A DNA stretch of 64,000 nucleotides, from NCBI RefSeq assembly GCF_030764225.1, contig NZ_JASAXH010000003.1; one strand, written 5' to 3'. The stretch is from Phocoenobacter atlanticus (GTDB lineage: Bacteria; Pseudomonadota; Gammaproteobacteria; Enterobacterales; Pasteurellaceae). Positions 24,239 through 32,749 of the stretch are shown here, in pieces. Each line of letters begins with the position of its first letter. Positions within the stretch are counted from its first letter, which is position 1. The notes under the pieces are model-generated. The model did no database searches. It was not told where the DNA came from and was given only the letters and a program-made list of their open reading frames with translations. A program made the position numbers and the translations under genes.

Positions 24239-25894
24239 TTAACCAACAGTCCAAAGTGCAATAGCTAATAACTGTGGCAACATTATACGTAAGAACATAA
24301 CAAGTGGATAAACTGTCGCATAAGATAATGCTGATGCTCCACTCTCTTCTTTAATTGCATTTGCAAAGGCTAAAGCTGGTGGATCGGTCATTGAACCTGC
24401 TAACAGTCCACAAATTGTTAAGTAGTTCACTTTACCGTAAATACGAGCCACACAGCCTGTTACGATAAGTGGAATAAAGGTAATAAGAACACCAAAACCA
24501 ATCCAAGACATTCCTTCACTGCTTAATAATGTTTCAAGGAAATGTCCGCCAGATTTTAAGCCTACAACCGCAAGGAATAGCACAATACCAATTTCTCGCA
24601 ATGCAAGGTTAGCACTTGGTGGCATAAACCAATATAATTTACCAATGCTACCGATACGAGCCAAGATGAGAGCAACCACTAATGGACCACCTGCTAAACC
24701 TAATTTTAATGCCACTGGGAAACCTGGAATATAAAGTGGAATAGATCCAAGTAGTACCCCTAAACCGATACCGATAAAAATTGGTAACATTTGTACTTGT
24801 TGTAACTTTTGTTGGGCATTACCGATAATCGCCATTACCGCTTTAATATCATCTTCTCGCCCTACTAAATTAAGGACATCACCAAATTGAAGTGTCATTT
24901 CACTATTTGGGACAAGTTCTACACCTGAACGATTTAAACGAGAAATAACTACATCATATTTACCTTTAAATCCTAAATGACGAAGTTTTTTACCAAAGAT
25001 TTTTTCATTGGTGACAACTGCACGTTCTGAACGATAGTGTGTACCTTTGGTTGAAAGCGACATTTCGGCTTCTTCACCTAAAATTAGCTTCATTTTATTT
25101 AATGTTGTTGCTTCTCCGACAAGATGAAGTACATCACCAATCAATAATTGAGTATCTGCCTTTGGTACAAAAAGTTCTTCACTCCCTCGTTTTAACCGAG
25201 AATAAACGACATCGTGAAGTTCAAAATCAGGAATTTCTTTTAATGTTAAACCTTGTAAATTTGGATTAGTCAAACGCACATTTAATGAACTTAATCCACT
25301 TTTTTTGGTATTTTGAGTTTTATCAAAATGTTCTGCTTCTTGATCAACATTAATTCTGAAAATAACACGTACCAACCACATTGCAAGTAAAATACCCACA
25401 ATACCAAAAGGATAGGCAATGGCATACGCCATACCCATTACTTCGGTATCACTACCTAATTCTGCTAGAATTTGTTGTCCAGCACCTAGTGATGGCGTAT
25501 TGGTTACCGCCCCAGAGAATACCCCCAAAATAACAGGAAGTGGCACATCAAATAATTTGTGTAGTAACACCACTAATACACCACTAATGGCAACAATCAT
25601 AAATGCAAAACCATTTAATTTTAAGCCTGAATGACGTAGTGATGAGAAAAATCCAGGACCAACTTGAATACCTATGGTATAAACAAATAAAATCAACCCG
25701 AATTCTTGTATGAAGTGTAAGGTATGTTTATCTAAATGAAGTCCATACTGTTGCATAAAGTGAGCAATAAATAACCCACCAAATAGAACGCCTCCAATAC
25801 CGAGCCCAACACCTCGAACTTTAAAGTTTCCAATCCATAGTCCTAACACTGCAACTAAAGAAAGGATACTTACCGTGATTGCTATTTCACTCAT
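24239..25894 (-). CDS. yidE: AAE-family transporter YidE/YbjL type
   Basis: A 551-residue inner-membrane protein of the aspartate:alanine exchanger family. Five N-terminal helices (about 5-180) are followed by two RCK_C/TrkA_C domains (about 205-365; the repeated pattern LFVPKADTQLLIGDVLHLVG and LVPNSEMTLQFGDVLNLVG) and then five more helices. SGAVTNTPSLGAGQQ and AGSMTDPPALAFANA are the paired family motifs. Putative transport of an organic anion; substrate not established. Confidence 0.88.
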   Translation of the reverse strand: MSEIAITVSILSLVAVLGLWIGNFKVRGVGLGIGGVLFGGLFIAHFMQQYGLHLDKHTLHFIQEFGLILFVYTIGIQVGPGFFSSLRHSGLKLNGFAFMIVAISGVLVVLLHKLFDVPLPVILGVFSGAVTNTPSLGAGQQILAELGSDTEVMGMAYAIAYPFGIVGILLAMWLVRVIFRINVDQEAEHFDKTQNTKKSGLSSLNVRLTNPNLQGLTLKEIPDFELHDVVYSRLKRGSEELFVPKADTQLLIGDVLHLVGEATTLNKMKLILGEEAEMSLSTKGTHYRSERAVVTNEKIFGKKLRHLGFKGKYDVVISRLNRSGVELVPNSEMTLQFGDVLNLVGREDDIKAVMAIIGNAQQKLQQVQMLPIFIGIGLGVLLGSIPLYIPGFPVALKLGLAGGPLVVALILARIGSIGKLYWFMPPSANLALREIGIVLFLAVVGLKSGGHFLETLLSSEGMSWIGFGVLITFIPLIVTGCVARIYGKVNYLTICGLLAGSMTDPPALAFANAIKEESGASALSYATVYPLVMFLRIMLPQLLAIALWTVG

Positions 25895-26013
25895 TGTTTC
25901 CCCTAATAAAATAAAAAATAACTAGGCGAATTCTATCAAAAATTACAATAAAAAATTAGATTTATCGCAAAATAATGGCGTATTTATAACACTTTTACAT
26001 TTTTTAAACAGAA

Positions 26014-26067
26014 AAGCGGTTACATTCTGTTAAATTTTTACAAAAAACTAACAAAATGTAACCGCTT
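26014..26067. repeat. Uptake-sequence palindrome downstream of ompP1
   Basis: AAGCGGTTACATT and AATGTAACCGCTT are perfect 13-base complementary arms. An inner pair TGTTA/TAACA encloses AAATTTTTAC, a diverged form of the usual TTTGCAAA core. It begins 35 bases past the ompP1 stop and probably terminates it. Confidence 0.72.
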
Positions 26068-26101
26068 ATAACTATATAGTCTTAGATATTCGTTTTATAA
26101 A

Positions 26102-27358
26102 TTAGAATTTATAATTTACGTTTAAGCCAAATAAGTTTACGTGTGAACGTGATTTAACGGTTAATGGCATTGGTGCCTCTTTCTGAACTTCAACAAAATT
26201 ATTTTTATGTCCATATACATAAGCATAACCTACATCTGCCGAAAGGTTTGGAGTAAACTGATAAGTTGCTCCTACACTATACCAAGTTCTATCTGTATCA
26301 GGAATGGATACTGATGGTGCTTTTTTACTTGCCCCTTCTTCATAAGCAATACCTACACGTAATGTTAACTTTTCCATTGCTTGGTAAGAAACACCCAGTG
26401 CATAGCGATTAGTATCTGAAAAATGTTCTGGTTTTTCAAGTACTGGCTTTGGAGACATTGAACTGGTCGCTTTTAATTCTTTAAAAGCACTCCAATCAGT
26501 ACGTTTCCAACTATACTGTAACGCCAATTTATCTGTTAATTTATGATAAGCAGATAACTCCCAAAAGGCAGGCAAAGTTACGGATAATTCTGCAGGAATA
26601 CTTGCTCCATTTGTTCCTTTCATTGCAAGAGGTAAATCACTTGAAAATTTTCCAGTAAAATCAAGATTTACACCTGAATGATAACCAAATCCAAAACGGT
26701 GATTTTCATTTAAATTATAAGCAAGACCAACATTCCAACCATAGCCCCATTCTTTACCTTCTAAATGCTTTACTTCTGTATCCATTTTTTGAGGTATTAA
26801 AACACCAGCATATCTGTCCAACTCAGCCTCAGCTTGAATTGCATTTACACCCAACCCAAAACTAAAACCATTACCTAATTTAGCTGCACCACTAAGGTTA
26901 TAGTTGATTGTTTTTAATGAAGTCATCCCCATTAAAAAACCTGCTGGATTATCTTTTCTAAATTCAGATTTCAAACCATAATTAACATTAATTCCACCAC
27001 CCATACTAAAACGCTCATTAACAGGTAATACAAAATAAAGATTTGGAATGACTGCATTTGGCACAATACTTCCATTTGAAGCATCCATATTTCCTCTTGG
27101 AGTGCGTAATTTTCCATCAATATTTACTTTAGCATTAATGTAAATTCCACCAACAGATATCTCTGGTCGAGTAAACTCTGTCATTAATGCTGGGTTAGTT
27201 GCAACAACAGAGGCGTCTTCAGCAACAACTGCATTTCCAGAAAATGATGAGCCTAAACCAGAAGTTGAGATTTCAGCAAGTTGGAAACCTGCAGCAAAAC
27301 TACCTGTTGCTGATAATGTCAGTACTGCAGCTAATGACAGTTTTATTGTTTTTTTCAT
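26102..27358 (-). CDS. ompP1: Outer membrane protein P1 / FadL-type fatty-acid porin
   Basis: Outer-membrane beta-barrel of the FadL family, 418 residues, with a Sec signal (MKKTIKLSLAAVLTLSATGS, cleavage after SFA). The mature N-terminus AGFQLAEISTSGLGSSFSGN and ASVVATNPALMTEF match the FadL hatch region; the protein ends in a barrel-type aromatic residue (LNVNYKF). Pasteurellaceae call this protein P1. A FadR-like operator lies 140 bases upstream, and yfcZ is divergent, as beside E. coli fadL. Long-chain fatty-acid uptake is the inferred role. Confidence 0.92.
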   Translation of the reverse strand: MKKTIKLSLAAVLTLSATGSFAAGFQLAEISTSGLGSSFSGNAVVAEDASVVATNPALMTEFTRPEISVGGIYINAKVNIDGKLRTPRGNMDASNGSIVPNAVIPNLYFVLPVNERFSMGGGINVNYGLKSEFRKDNPAGFLMGMTSLKTINYNLSGAAKLGNGFSFGLGVNAIQAEAELDRYAGVLIPQKMDTEVKHLEGKEWGYGWNVGLAYNLNENHRFGFGYHSGVNLDFTGKFSSDLPLAMKGTNGASIPAELSVTLPAFWELSAYHKLTDKLALQYSWKRTDWSAFKELKATSSMSPKPVLEKPEHFSDTNRYALGVSYQAMEKLTLRVGIAYEEGASKKAPSVSIPDTDRTWYSVGATYQFTPNLSADVGYAYVYGHKNNFVEVQKEAPMPLTVKSRSHVNLFGLNVNYKF

Positions 27359-27498
27359 AAGTTCTTAATTCCTTAAATATAATAAGCGGTAAGATATTTA
27401 CCCATTTTTACAAATACAAATTCTTAAGCATTATCGCTTTTGCTGGCAAATTCTAAGAGCTTCAAAATGAAGTAGCAATAAAATACCCTAACTTTTTA

Positions 27499-27515
27499 AA
27501 CTGTTCCGACCACTT
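27499..27515. promoter_or_regulatory. FadR-like operator upstream of ompP1/fadL
   Basis: AACTGTTCCGACCACTT matches the FadR consensus AACTGGTCCGACCAGTT at 15 of 17 positions. It lies between ompP1 and yfcZ, about 140 bases from the ompP1 start. FadR represses fadL in E. coli; fadR is present in this window. Confidence 0.68.
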
Positions 27516-27613
27516 AAAAATGTACTACTTTTACAATTTTTATTGCACCTTAAAACAGAAATGAGTAAACTTTATTCCAATATATTAAAATTCAAACTAA
27601 GTAGAGGTAAAAA

Positions 27614-27898
27614 ATGTCTGAATGTGAAGCAAATGAATCCAAAGTATGTTGTTGTGTTGATGTAGGAACTGTCATTGATGGTGAAGATCGTAGTGTTGAT
27701 TTTGTACAAGTGTACGCAACACAATCACAAGCAGAAGATGCTTTAGCTTATTTAACTGAAAAAGCCAAAACCGCAGAGTCTGAGCCTTGTCAAATAAACA
27801 GTAAAATTACACAAGTTGAAAATGGCTATGAATTAAAGGCTGATTTTGAATTTTGCTGTCAAGCAGAAGCAATGATTTTTCAGCTTTCCACTCGTTAA
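27614..27898 (+). CDS. yfcZ: YfcZ/YiiS family protein (DUF406)
   Basis: A 94-residue soluble protein whose whole length matches E. coli YfcZ: the CCCVDVGTVIDGEDRSV start, ALAYLTEKAKTAESEPCQI in the middle and FCCQAEAMIFQLSTR at the end. It is Cys-rich. In E. coli the gene is also next to fadL. Function unknown. A ribosome site GAGG precedes the ATG, and a terminator follows. Confidence 0.9.
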   Translation: MSECEANESKVCCCVDVGTVIDGEDRSVDFVQVYATQSQAEDALAYLTEKAKTAESEPCQINSKITQVENGYELKADFEFCCQAEAMIFQLSTR

Positions 27899-27917
27899 TT
27901 TATACTTATTTTTCAAA

Positions 27918-27950
27918 AATCCTCAGTATTAACAACTGGGGATTTTTTTA
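27918..27950 (+). terminator. Terminator of yfcZ
   Basis: CCTCAGT and ACTGGGG pair with one G-U around ATTAACA, followed by a run of seven T and further T-rich sequence on the plus strand. Confidence 0.82.
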
Positions 27951-27976
27951 TTTTTTAAATAAAACGAAAAAAATAC

Positions 27977-28012
27977 TTGCATATTTATGCAGATAACTTT
28001 AATATATATTCA
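27977..28012 (+). promoter_or_regulatory. art promoter overlapped by two ArgR boxes
   Basis: TTGCAT (27977-27982) and TAATAT (28000-28005), 17 bases apart, make a strong sigma-70 promoter. TGCATATTTATGCA (27978-27991) and TTAATATATATTCA (27999-28012) both fit the ArgR box (TGAAT-W4-ATTCA type) and their centres are exactly 21 bases apart, the standard spacing of paired ARG boxes. ArgR binding would block RNA polymerase directly. Confidence 0.8.
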
Positions 28013-28043
28013 TTATCTATTTTACAAAAAGGATCTTAATTTC

Positions 28044-28772
28044 GTGGCAATCCAAATTAACAATGTTAATTTCTTTTATGGCTCAACCCAAGCTCTTTTT
28101 GACATTAACTTAAATATTGATAAAGGCGATACAATTGTACTTCTTGGACCAAGTGGTGCAGGGAAAAGTACATTAATTCGTACCCTTAATTTACTTGAAA
28201 TGCCAAAATCTGGCACATTGAAAATTGCAGATCACCAGTTTGATTTAAGCAATAAAATTGATCAAAAGCAGATTGCCTTGTTACGTAAAGAAGTGGGGAT
28301 GGTATTTCAACAATATCATTTATGGCCACACTTAACAGTAATGCAAAATTTAATTGAAGCACCAATGAAAGTATTAGGGTTATCAAAAGAAGAAGCAACA
28401 AAAAGAGCGGAAGGTTTATTAGTGCGTTTACGTATTGAAGATTTTTCAGAACGTTTTCCATTACAACTTTCTGGAGGACAACAACAGCGTGTTGCTATTG
28501 CAAGGGCATTAATGATGCAACCTGAAGTACTGTTATTTGATGAACCAACAGCAGCTTTAGATCCTGAAATTACTGCACAAATTATTAATATTATTAATGA
28601 ATTACAAAATACAGGCATTACCCAAGTTATCGTTACTCACGAAGTTTCTTTTGCCAAAAAAGTCGCAACAAAAGTTGTTTATATGGAGCAAGGAAAAGTA
28701 ATTGAATTTGGGAATGCTAGTTGCTTTGATAAACCACAAACTAAAGAGTTTGCAGCTTATCTTTCCCACTAA
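28044..28772 (+). CDS. artP: Arginine ABC transporter ATP-binding protein
   Basis: ATPase of the arginine importer, 242 residues from the GTG at 28044. That start gives exactly the E. coli ArtP length and N-terminus (AIQINNVNFFYGS); an ATG further up at 27987 falls inside the ArgR operator and is unlikely. Walker A is GPSGAGKST, the Q-loop MVFQQYHLWPHLTV, signature LSGGQQQRVAIARAL, Walker B VLLFDEPTAALDPE, and the H-loop VTHE. First gene of artPIQM. Confidence 0.95.
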   Translation: MAIQINNVNFFYGSTQALFDINLNIDKGDTIVLLGPSGAGKSTLIRTLNLLEMPKSGTLKIADHQFDLSNKIDQKQIALLRKEVGMVFQQYHLWPHLTVMQNLIEAPMKVLGLSKEEATKRAEGLLVRLRIEDFSERFPLQLSGGQQQRVAIARALMMQPEVLLFDEPTAALDPEITAQIINIINELQNTGITQVIVTHEVSFAKKVATKVVYMEQGKVIEFGNASCFDKPQTKEFAAYLSH

Positions 28773-28804
28773 TTAAAACTAACTAAACCTATGAGGACAC
28801 AACA

Positions 28805-29530
28805 ATGAAAAAACTATTATTAACTGCATTATTCGCAACCACAGCACTTTCTGTGGCTGCAAAAGACACCATTACTTTTGCAATGGAACCCACTTATGCA
28901 CCTTTTGAAAGTACTACAGAAAAAGGGGAAATTGTCGGCTTTGATGTTGATCTTGCAAAAGCATTATGTACTGAATTAGAGATGACGTGTCAATTTAAAA
29001 ACACACCTTTTGATAGTTTAATTCCAAGCTTAAAATTCAAAAAATTTGATGCAATTATTTCAGCAATGGATGTTACTGAAAAACGTCAAAAGCAGGTTTC
29101 ATTCACTGAACCATACCTTGAAAACTCTGCAAGTTTCTTAGCATTAAAAGAGAAGAAAACACCAGAGACAGCAAAAATTGTCGGTGTTCAAAATGGTACA
29201 ACATACCAAGAATATTTAGTTAAAAAAGCACCTCAATATCAAACGAAAGCTTACGCCTCATTACAAAGTGCAATTTTAGATCTTAAAAATGGACGTATTG
29301 ATATGATCTTTGGTGATACACCTGTGTTAGCAGAATGGTTACCAACTGAAACATCAGTTACTTTTGTGGGCGATAAAGTAAAAGATAAAGATTTCTTTGG
29401 TGTTGGTTACGGTATTGCGGTAAATAAATCAAATAAAGAATTATTAGAGAAATTAAACACTGCATTAAAAACCGTAAAAGAAAATGGCACATTGGATAAA
29501 ATTTATCAAACTTGGATGACGAAAAAATAA
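28805..29530 (+). CDS. artI: Arginine-binding periplasmic protein
   Basis: Substrate-binding protein of the arginine importer, 241 residues with a Sec signal (MKKLLLTALFATTALSVAA). The SBP_bac_3 fold is clear: FAMEPTYAPFESTTEKGEI, GFDVDLAKALC, the Arg-containing TEKRQKQVSFTEPY, and GDTPVLAEWL. It is 32 bases after artP and its stop overlaps the artQ start by one base. Confidence 0.94.
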   Translation: MKKLLLTALFATTALSVAAKDTITFAMEPTYAPFESTTEKGEIVGFDVDLAKALCTELEMTCQFKNTPFDSLIPSLKFKKFDAIISAMDVTEKRQKQVSFTEPYLENSASFLALKEKKTPETAKIVGVQNGTTYQEYLVKKAPQYQTKAYASLQSAILDLKNGRIDMIFGDTPVLAEWLPTETSVTFVGDKVKDKDFFGVGYGIAVNKSNKELLEKLNTALKTVKENGTLDKIYQTWMTKK

Positions 29531-30201
29531 TGTCTTTTGATATTCTTCACTCTTTTGCTTCAGCAACGTTAATCACATTAACGCTTGCTGTTGCAAGCCT
29601 TATGATAGGCTTAATACTTGCAATTTTATTCGTTGTACTAGAAATGAATAAAATTACATTTATTCGCAATAGTGCCAGTATTTTAGTGACGCTATTACGT
29701 GGTTTACCTGAAATTCTGGTCGTTTTTATTATTTATTTTGGACTAACACAACTGTTCTTTTTAATCACTGATGAGTTTGTCGAATTTAGTGCATTCTGGT
29801 GCGGAGCAGTCGCATTAGGTATTATTTTTGCTGCCTATGCTTCACAATCCTTACGTGGTGCAATTAAAGCTATTCCACTCGGTCAATGGGAATCAGGTGT
29901 TGCGTTAGGTTTTAGTCGTCCACAAACCTTTATTAAAATTATTATGCCTCAAGTTTGGCGACACGCTTTACCTGGACTAAGCAATCAGTGGCTTGTTCTG
30001 TTAAAAGATACTGCATTAGTTTCTTTAATTGGAGTCAGCGACTTAATGCGTCAATCGGATTTAATTAATGCATCAACTCACAAGCCTTTTACTTGGTATA
30101 GTATCACTGCATTGATTTATCTTGTCATTACGCTTGTGAGTCAATTTTTCATTGCTAAATTAGAGTACCGTTTTACTCGTTTTGAAAGAGGAAATAACTA
30201 A
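29530..30201 (+). CDS. artQ: Arginine ABC transporter permease ArtQ
   Basis: Inner-membrane permease, 223 residues from the ATG at 29530, which overlaps the artI TAA (TAATG). An in-frame ATG 18 bases earlier lies within artI and is less likely. Five helices; LLRGLPEILVVFIIYFG and the EAA-type loop AIPLGQWESGVALGFSRPQ are typical, as is the C-terminal EYRFTRFERG. Partner of ArtM. Confidence 0.94.
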   Translation: MSFDILHSFASATLITLTLAVASLMIGLILAILFVVLEMNKITFIRNSASILVTLLRGLPEILVVFIIYFGLTQLFFLITDEFVEFSAFWCGAVALGIIFAAYASQSLRGAIKAIPLGQWESGVALGFSRPQTFIKIIMPQVWRHALPGLSNQWLVLLKDTALVSLIGVSDLMRQSDLINASTHKPFTWYSITALIYLVITLVSQFFIAKLEYRFTRFERGNN

Positions 30202-30881
30202 TGTTGTGGGATTATTTTATTACTATTTCGCAAGGAATTAGTACCAGTTTGCAACTAACCGCTATCTCATTAGTGATTGCTTTCATTATTGCTGTCAGTT
30301 TTACCTTTCTGCTCTCAATGGAAAATAGCTTAGTAAAAAAAATGATTAATCTATTTATTACTGCTTTTACTGGTACGCCATTGTTAATCCAATTTTTCCT
30401 TATTTATAGTGGACCTGGGCAATTTCAATGGATAATTGACAGCCCTCTTTGGTATTTCTTATCTAATGCGTGGTTTTGTGCTATTTTAGCCCTTGCATTA
30501 AACAGTGCTGCTTACTCAACGCTTCTGTTTCACGGTGCAGTTAAAGCCATTCCAAAAGGACAATGGGAAACCTGCTCTGCTCTAGGATTAAGTCGTTTAC
30601 AAACATTAAAGATTTTAATTCCTTATGCATTAAAACGTTCGTTACCTTCTTACAGTAATGAAATAGTACTCGTATTCAAAGGTACTTCTCTTGTTTCAAC
30701 CATCGCGGTAATGGATATTATGGGTTATGCTCGTCAGTTATACGGAATGGAATATGATGCGTTATCTATTTATGGTATGGCGGGTGTTATTTATTTAATC
30801 ATTACAGGTATTATGGTGCTTCTGTTAAGAAGACTAGAGGCTTATGTACTCACTTTTGAACGTTTTGAAGTAGAAGAATAG
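30201..30881 (+). CDS. artM: Arginine ABC transporter permease ArtM
   Basis: Second permease of the importer, 226 residues (E. coli 222). Features: TAFTGTPLLIQFFLIYSGPG, the EAA loop AIPKGQWETCSALGLSRLQ, and STIAVMDIMGYARQLYG. The start shares one base with the artQ stop. It is the last gene of the operon and is followed at once by a terminator. Confidence 0.94.
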   Translation: MLWDYFITISQGISTSLQLTAISLVIAFIIAVSFTFLLSMENSLVKKMINLFITAFTGTPLLIQFFLIYSGPGQFQWIIDSPLWYFLSNAWFCAILALALNSAAYSTLLFHGAVKAIPKGQWETCSALGLSRLQTLKILIPYALKRSLPSYSNEIVLVFKGTSLVSTIAVMDIMGYARQLYGMEYDALSIYGMAGVIYLIITGIMVLLLRRLEAYVLTFERFEVEE

Positions 30882-30910
30882 TTATAGTAAGAAAATCAAA
30901 TAAAATAAAA

Positions 30911-30948
30911 TAAAAGAGACAATATTTTTTTATTGTCTCTTTTTTTAT
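30911..30948 (+). terminator. Terminator of artPIQM
   Basis: AAAGAGACAATA and TATTGTCTCTTT form a perfect 12-base stem around a T-rich loop, followed by a long T-run on the plus strand. Confidence 0.9.
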
Positions 30949-31001
30949 AGCGGGTATATTAAAATCAAAATTTGCAAATCTTTATTTAAATCTACCCGCT
31001 T
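30949..31001. repeat. Altered uptake-sequence palindrome downstream of artM and fabB
   Basis: Both arms carry AGCGGGTA instead of AAGCGGTA: AGCGGGTATATT on the left, AGCGGGTAGATT on the minus strand. The same extra G is present on both sides, so pairing is kept while the uptake core is lost. The AAAATTTGCAAATC core remains. It lies between convergent artM and fabB and follows a separate terminator for artM. Confidence 0.65.
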
Positions 31002-31050
31002 AACATACTAAAACTAAAGATGTTTTATCTATTCTATACCACTATCCAAT

Positions 31051-32268
31051 TTATGCTTTATATTTTTGGAAAACTAAACAAGCATTTGTTCCACCAAAAC
31101 CAAAACTATTAGACATTACTGTTGTGAGTTCTTTCTCTTGGTATTCAGTGACAATATTTAACCCTTTTGCTTTTTCATCTAAGGTTTCAATATTAATACT
31201 TGGAGCAATAAATTTATTGTCTAGCATTAATAAAGAATAAATCGCTTCGTGAGCACCCGCAGCACCTAAAGAGTGACCCGTCATTGATTTAGTGGAAGAA
31301 ATGGCAGGTTTTTTATCACCAAATACCGTTTGGATTGCTTCTAGTTCTTTTAGATCTCCAACTGGCGTTGATGTCCCGTGAACATTAATATATTCAACTT
31401 CATCTTTAACGGTTGCTAACGCTTGTTTCATACAACGAACAGCCCCTTCACCACTTGGAGCAACCATATCATAACCATCAGATGTCGCACCATAGCCTAC
31501 AATTTCAGCATAAATTTTTGCACCACGAGCAAGAGCGTGTTCAAGTTCTTCTACCACAACAACAGCACCACCCGCAGAGATAACAAAACCATCACGGTTT
31601 GCATCATAAGCTCGAGACGCTTTTTCTGGGGTATCATTATATTTAGTAGAAACCGCTCCCATTGCATCAAATTCACACGCAGATTCCCAAGCAAGCTCTT
31701 CACCACCGCCAGCAAATACTATATCTTGCTTACCTAACTGAATTAATTCCATTGCATTACCAATACAATGCGCTGAAGTTGCACAAGCAGAGCTAATGCT
31801 ATAATTCACACCCTTAATTTTAAATGGGGTAGCCAAACAAGCTGAAACACTTGAAGACATTGTTTTGGTTACTGCATAAGGTCCAACTGCTTTAATTCCT
31901 CGAGGACTTTGAGCAGCATTACACGCCATTAACTGCCAGTGTCCAGAACCGATACCAGAACCAATAATTAGTCCAGTACGTTCGTTTGAAATTTGCTCTT
32001 CAGTTAAATTTGCATCTTCAATTGCTTCTTTCATTGAAAGATAGGCATAAGCAGCACAATCGCCCATAAAACGAAATACTTTACGATCGATGAGTTCTTT
32101 AGGCTCTAATTTAATAGTACCTGCAACGTGACTACGCATTTTCATCTCAGCAAATTCAGGTACAAATTCAATACCAGACTTACCTGTTTTAAGTGAATTT
32201 AATACCTCTTCTTTGTTATTTCCAATACTTGAAACAACGCCTAAACCTGTAATAACGACTCTTTTCAT
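31051..32268 (-). CDS. fabB: 3-oxoacyl-ACP synthase I
   Basis: Beta-ketoacyl-ACP synthase I, the condensing enzyme needed for unsaturated fatty-acid elongation, 405 residues (E. coli 406). The catalytic Cys lies in SISSACATSAHCIG, the His pair in NVHGTSTPVGDLKELE and TKSMTGHSLGAAGAHEA; the C-terminal MSNSFGFGGTNACLVF is diagnostic. A FadR-like operator lies about 100 bases upstream, consistent with FadR activation as known for E. coli fabB. Confidence 0.96.
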   Translation of the reverse strand: MKRVVITGLGVVSSIGNNKEEVLNSLKTGKSGIEFVPEFAEMKMRSHVAGTIKLEPKELIDRKVFRFMGDCAAYAYLSMKEAIEDANLTEEQISNERTGLIIGSGIGSGHWQLMACNAAQSPRGIKAVGPYAVTKTMSSSVSACLATPFKIKGVNYSISSACATSAHCIGNAMELIQLGKQDIVFAGGGEELAWESACEFDAMGAVSTKYNDTPEKASRAYDANRDGFVISAGGAVVVVEELEHALARGAKIYAEIVGYGATSDGYDMVAPSGEGAVRCMKQALATVKDEVEYINVHGTSTPVGDLKELEAIQTVFGDKKPAISSTKSMTGHSLGAAGAHEAIYSLLMLDNKFIAPSINIETLDEKAKGLNIVTEYQEKELTTVMSNSFGFGGTNACLVFQKYKA

Positions 32269-32368
32269 TGTTATCCTCTAATGAAAGTTTAATAATAGAA
32301 ACTATTCTAGCTTATACTTATTGAATAAAATAAGCCATAAAATACCCCTTCATTTTACACGATTTTAG

Positions 32369-32386
32369 TCGTGGTCAGATCAGTTT
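32369..32386. promoter_or_regulatory. FadR-like operator upstream of fabB
   Basis: On the minus strand AACTGATCTGACCACGAC; its central TGATCTGACCA differs from the FadR core TGGTCNGACCA at one base. It lies about 100 bases upstream of fabB and past the terminator that ends the tRNA-Asn transcript. FadR activates fabB from a site near -40 in E. coli. Confidence 0.65.
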
Positions 32387-32423
32387 TTTTTAAATATAAG
32401 GTAATTTATTATAAATTTTAAAC

Positions 32424-32486
32424 AAAAAAATACCCTCATAATTGAGGGTAAGATCTTTTGATCTAATTCTAGGAGGAATGAATTAG
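32424..32486 (-). ncRNA. Stacked-hairpin element behind tRNA-Asn: candidate small RNA ending in a terminator
   Basis: On the minus strand three hairpins follow each other: CTAATTC / GAATTAG around the loop ATTCCTCCTA; AGATC / GATCT around AAAA; and TACCCTCA / TGAGGGTA around four bases, with a run of seven T. The last is a strong intrinsic terminator for the tRNA-Asn transcript. The first loop presents CCTCCT, which is complementary to Shine-Dalgarno sequences. Whether a stable RNA accumulates is unknown; the terminator part is secure. Confidence 0.5.
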
Positions 32487-32537
32487 CGTTTTACAAAAGG
32501 AGATAAATAAAACATCATCAAAAGATAACTAAAAAAT

Positions 32538-32613
32538 TGGCTCCTCCTGCTGGACTTGAACCAGCGACATATGGATTAACAGTCCACCGTTCTACCGACT
32601 GAACTAAGGAGGA
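32538..32613 (-). tRNA. tRNA-Asn (GTT anticodon)
   Basis: 76 bases including encoded CCA. The acceptor arms TCCTCCT and AGGAGGA pair; the D arm has AGTTCAGTCGGTAGAAC, the anticodon stem-loop TGGACTGTTAATCCA with GTT, and the T arm TGGTTCAAGTCCA. It stands alone, and its transcript probably ends at the hairpins near 32431. Confidence 0.97.
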
Positions 32614-32749
32614 ATAGTTTTTTCAGGATATATTAGTAAGTTTGCTTTGTCAAGAAACCAACTCTCGAAAAACAAACTTACTCATAATCCCAAGTAAATA
32701 ATCATTAATAAATTTAATTATCCACTTTTACTGAACTTAAACAGCTGAA

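Noticed and set aside
27987..28043. Upstream ATG for artP adding 19 residues
   Set aside because: It lies within the ArgR operator and overlaps the -10 region; the GTG at 28044 gives the exact family length and N-terminus.
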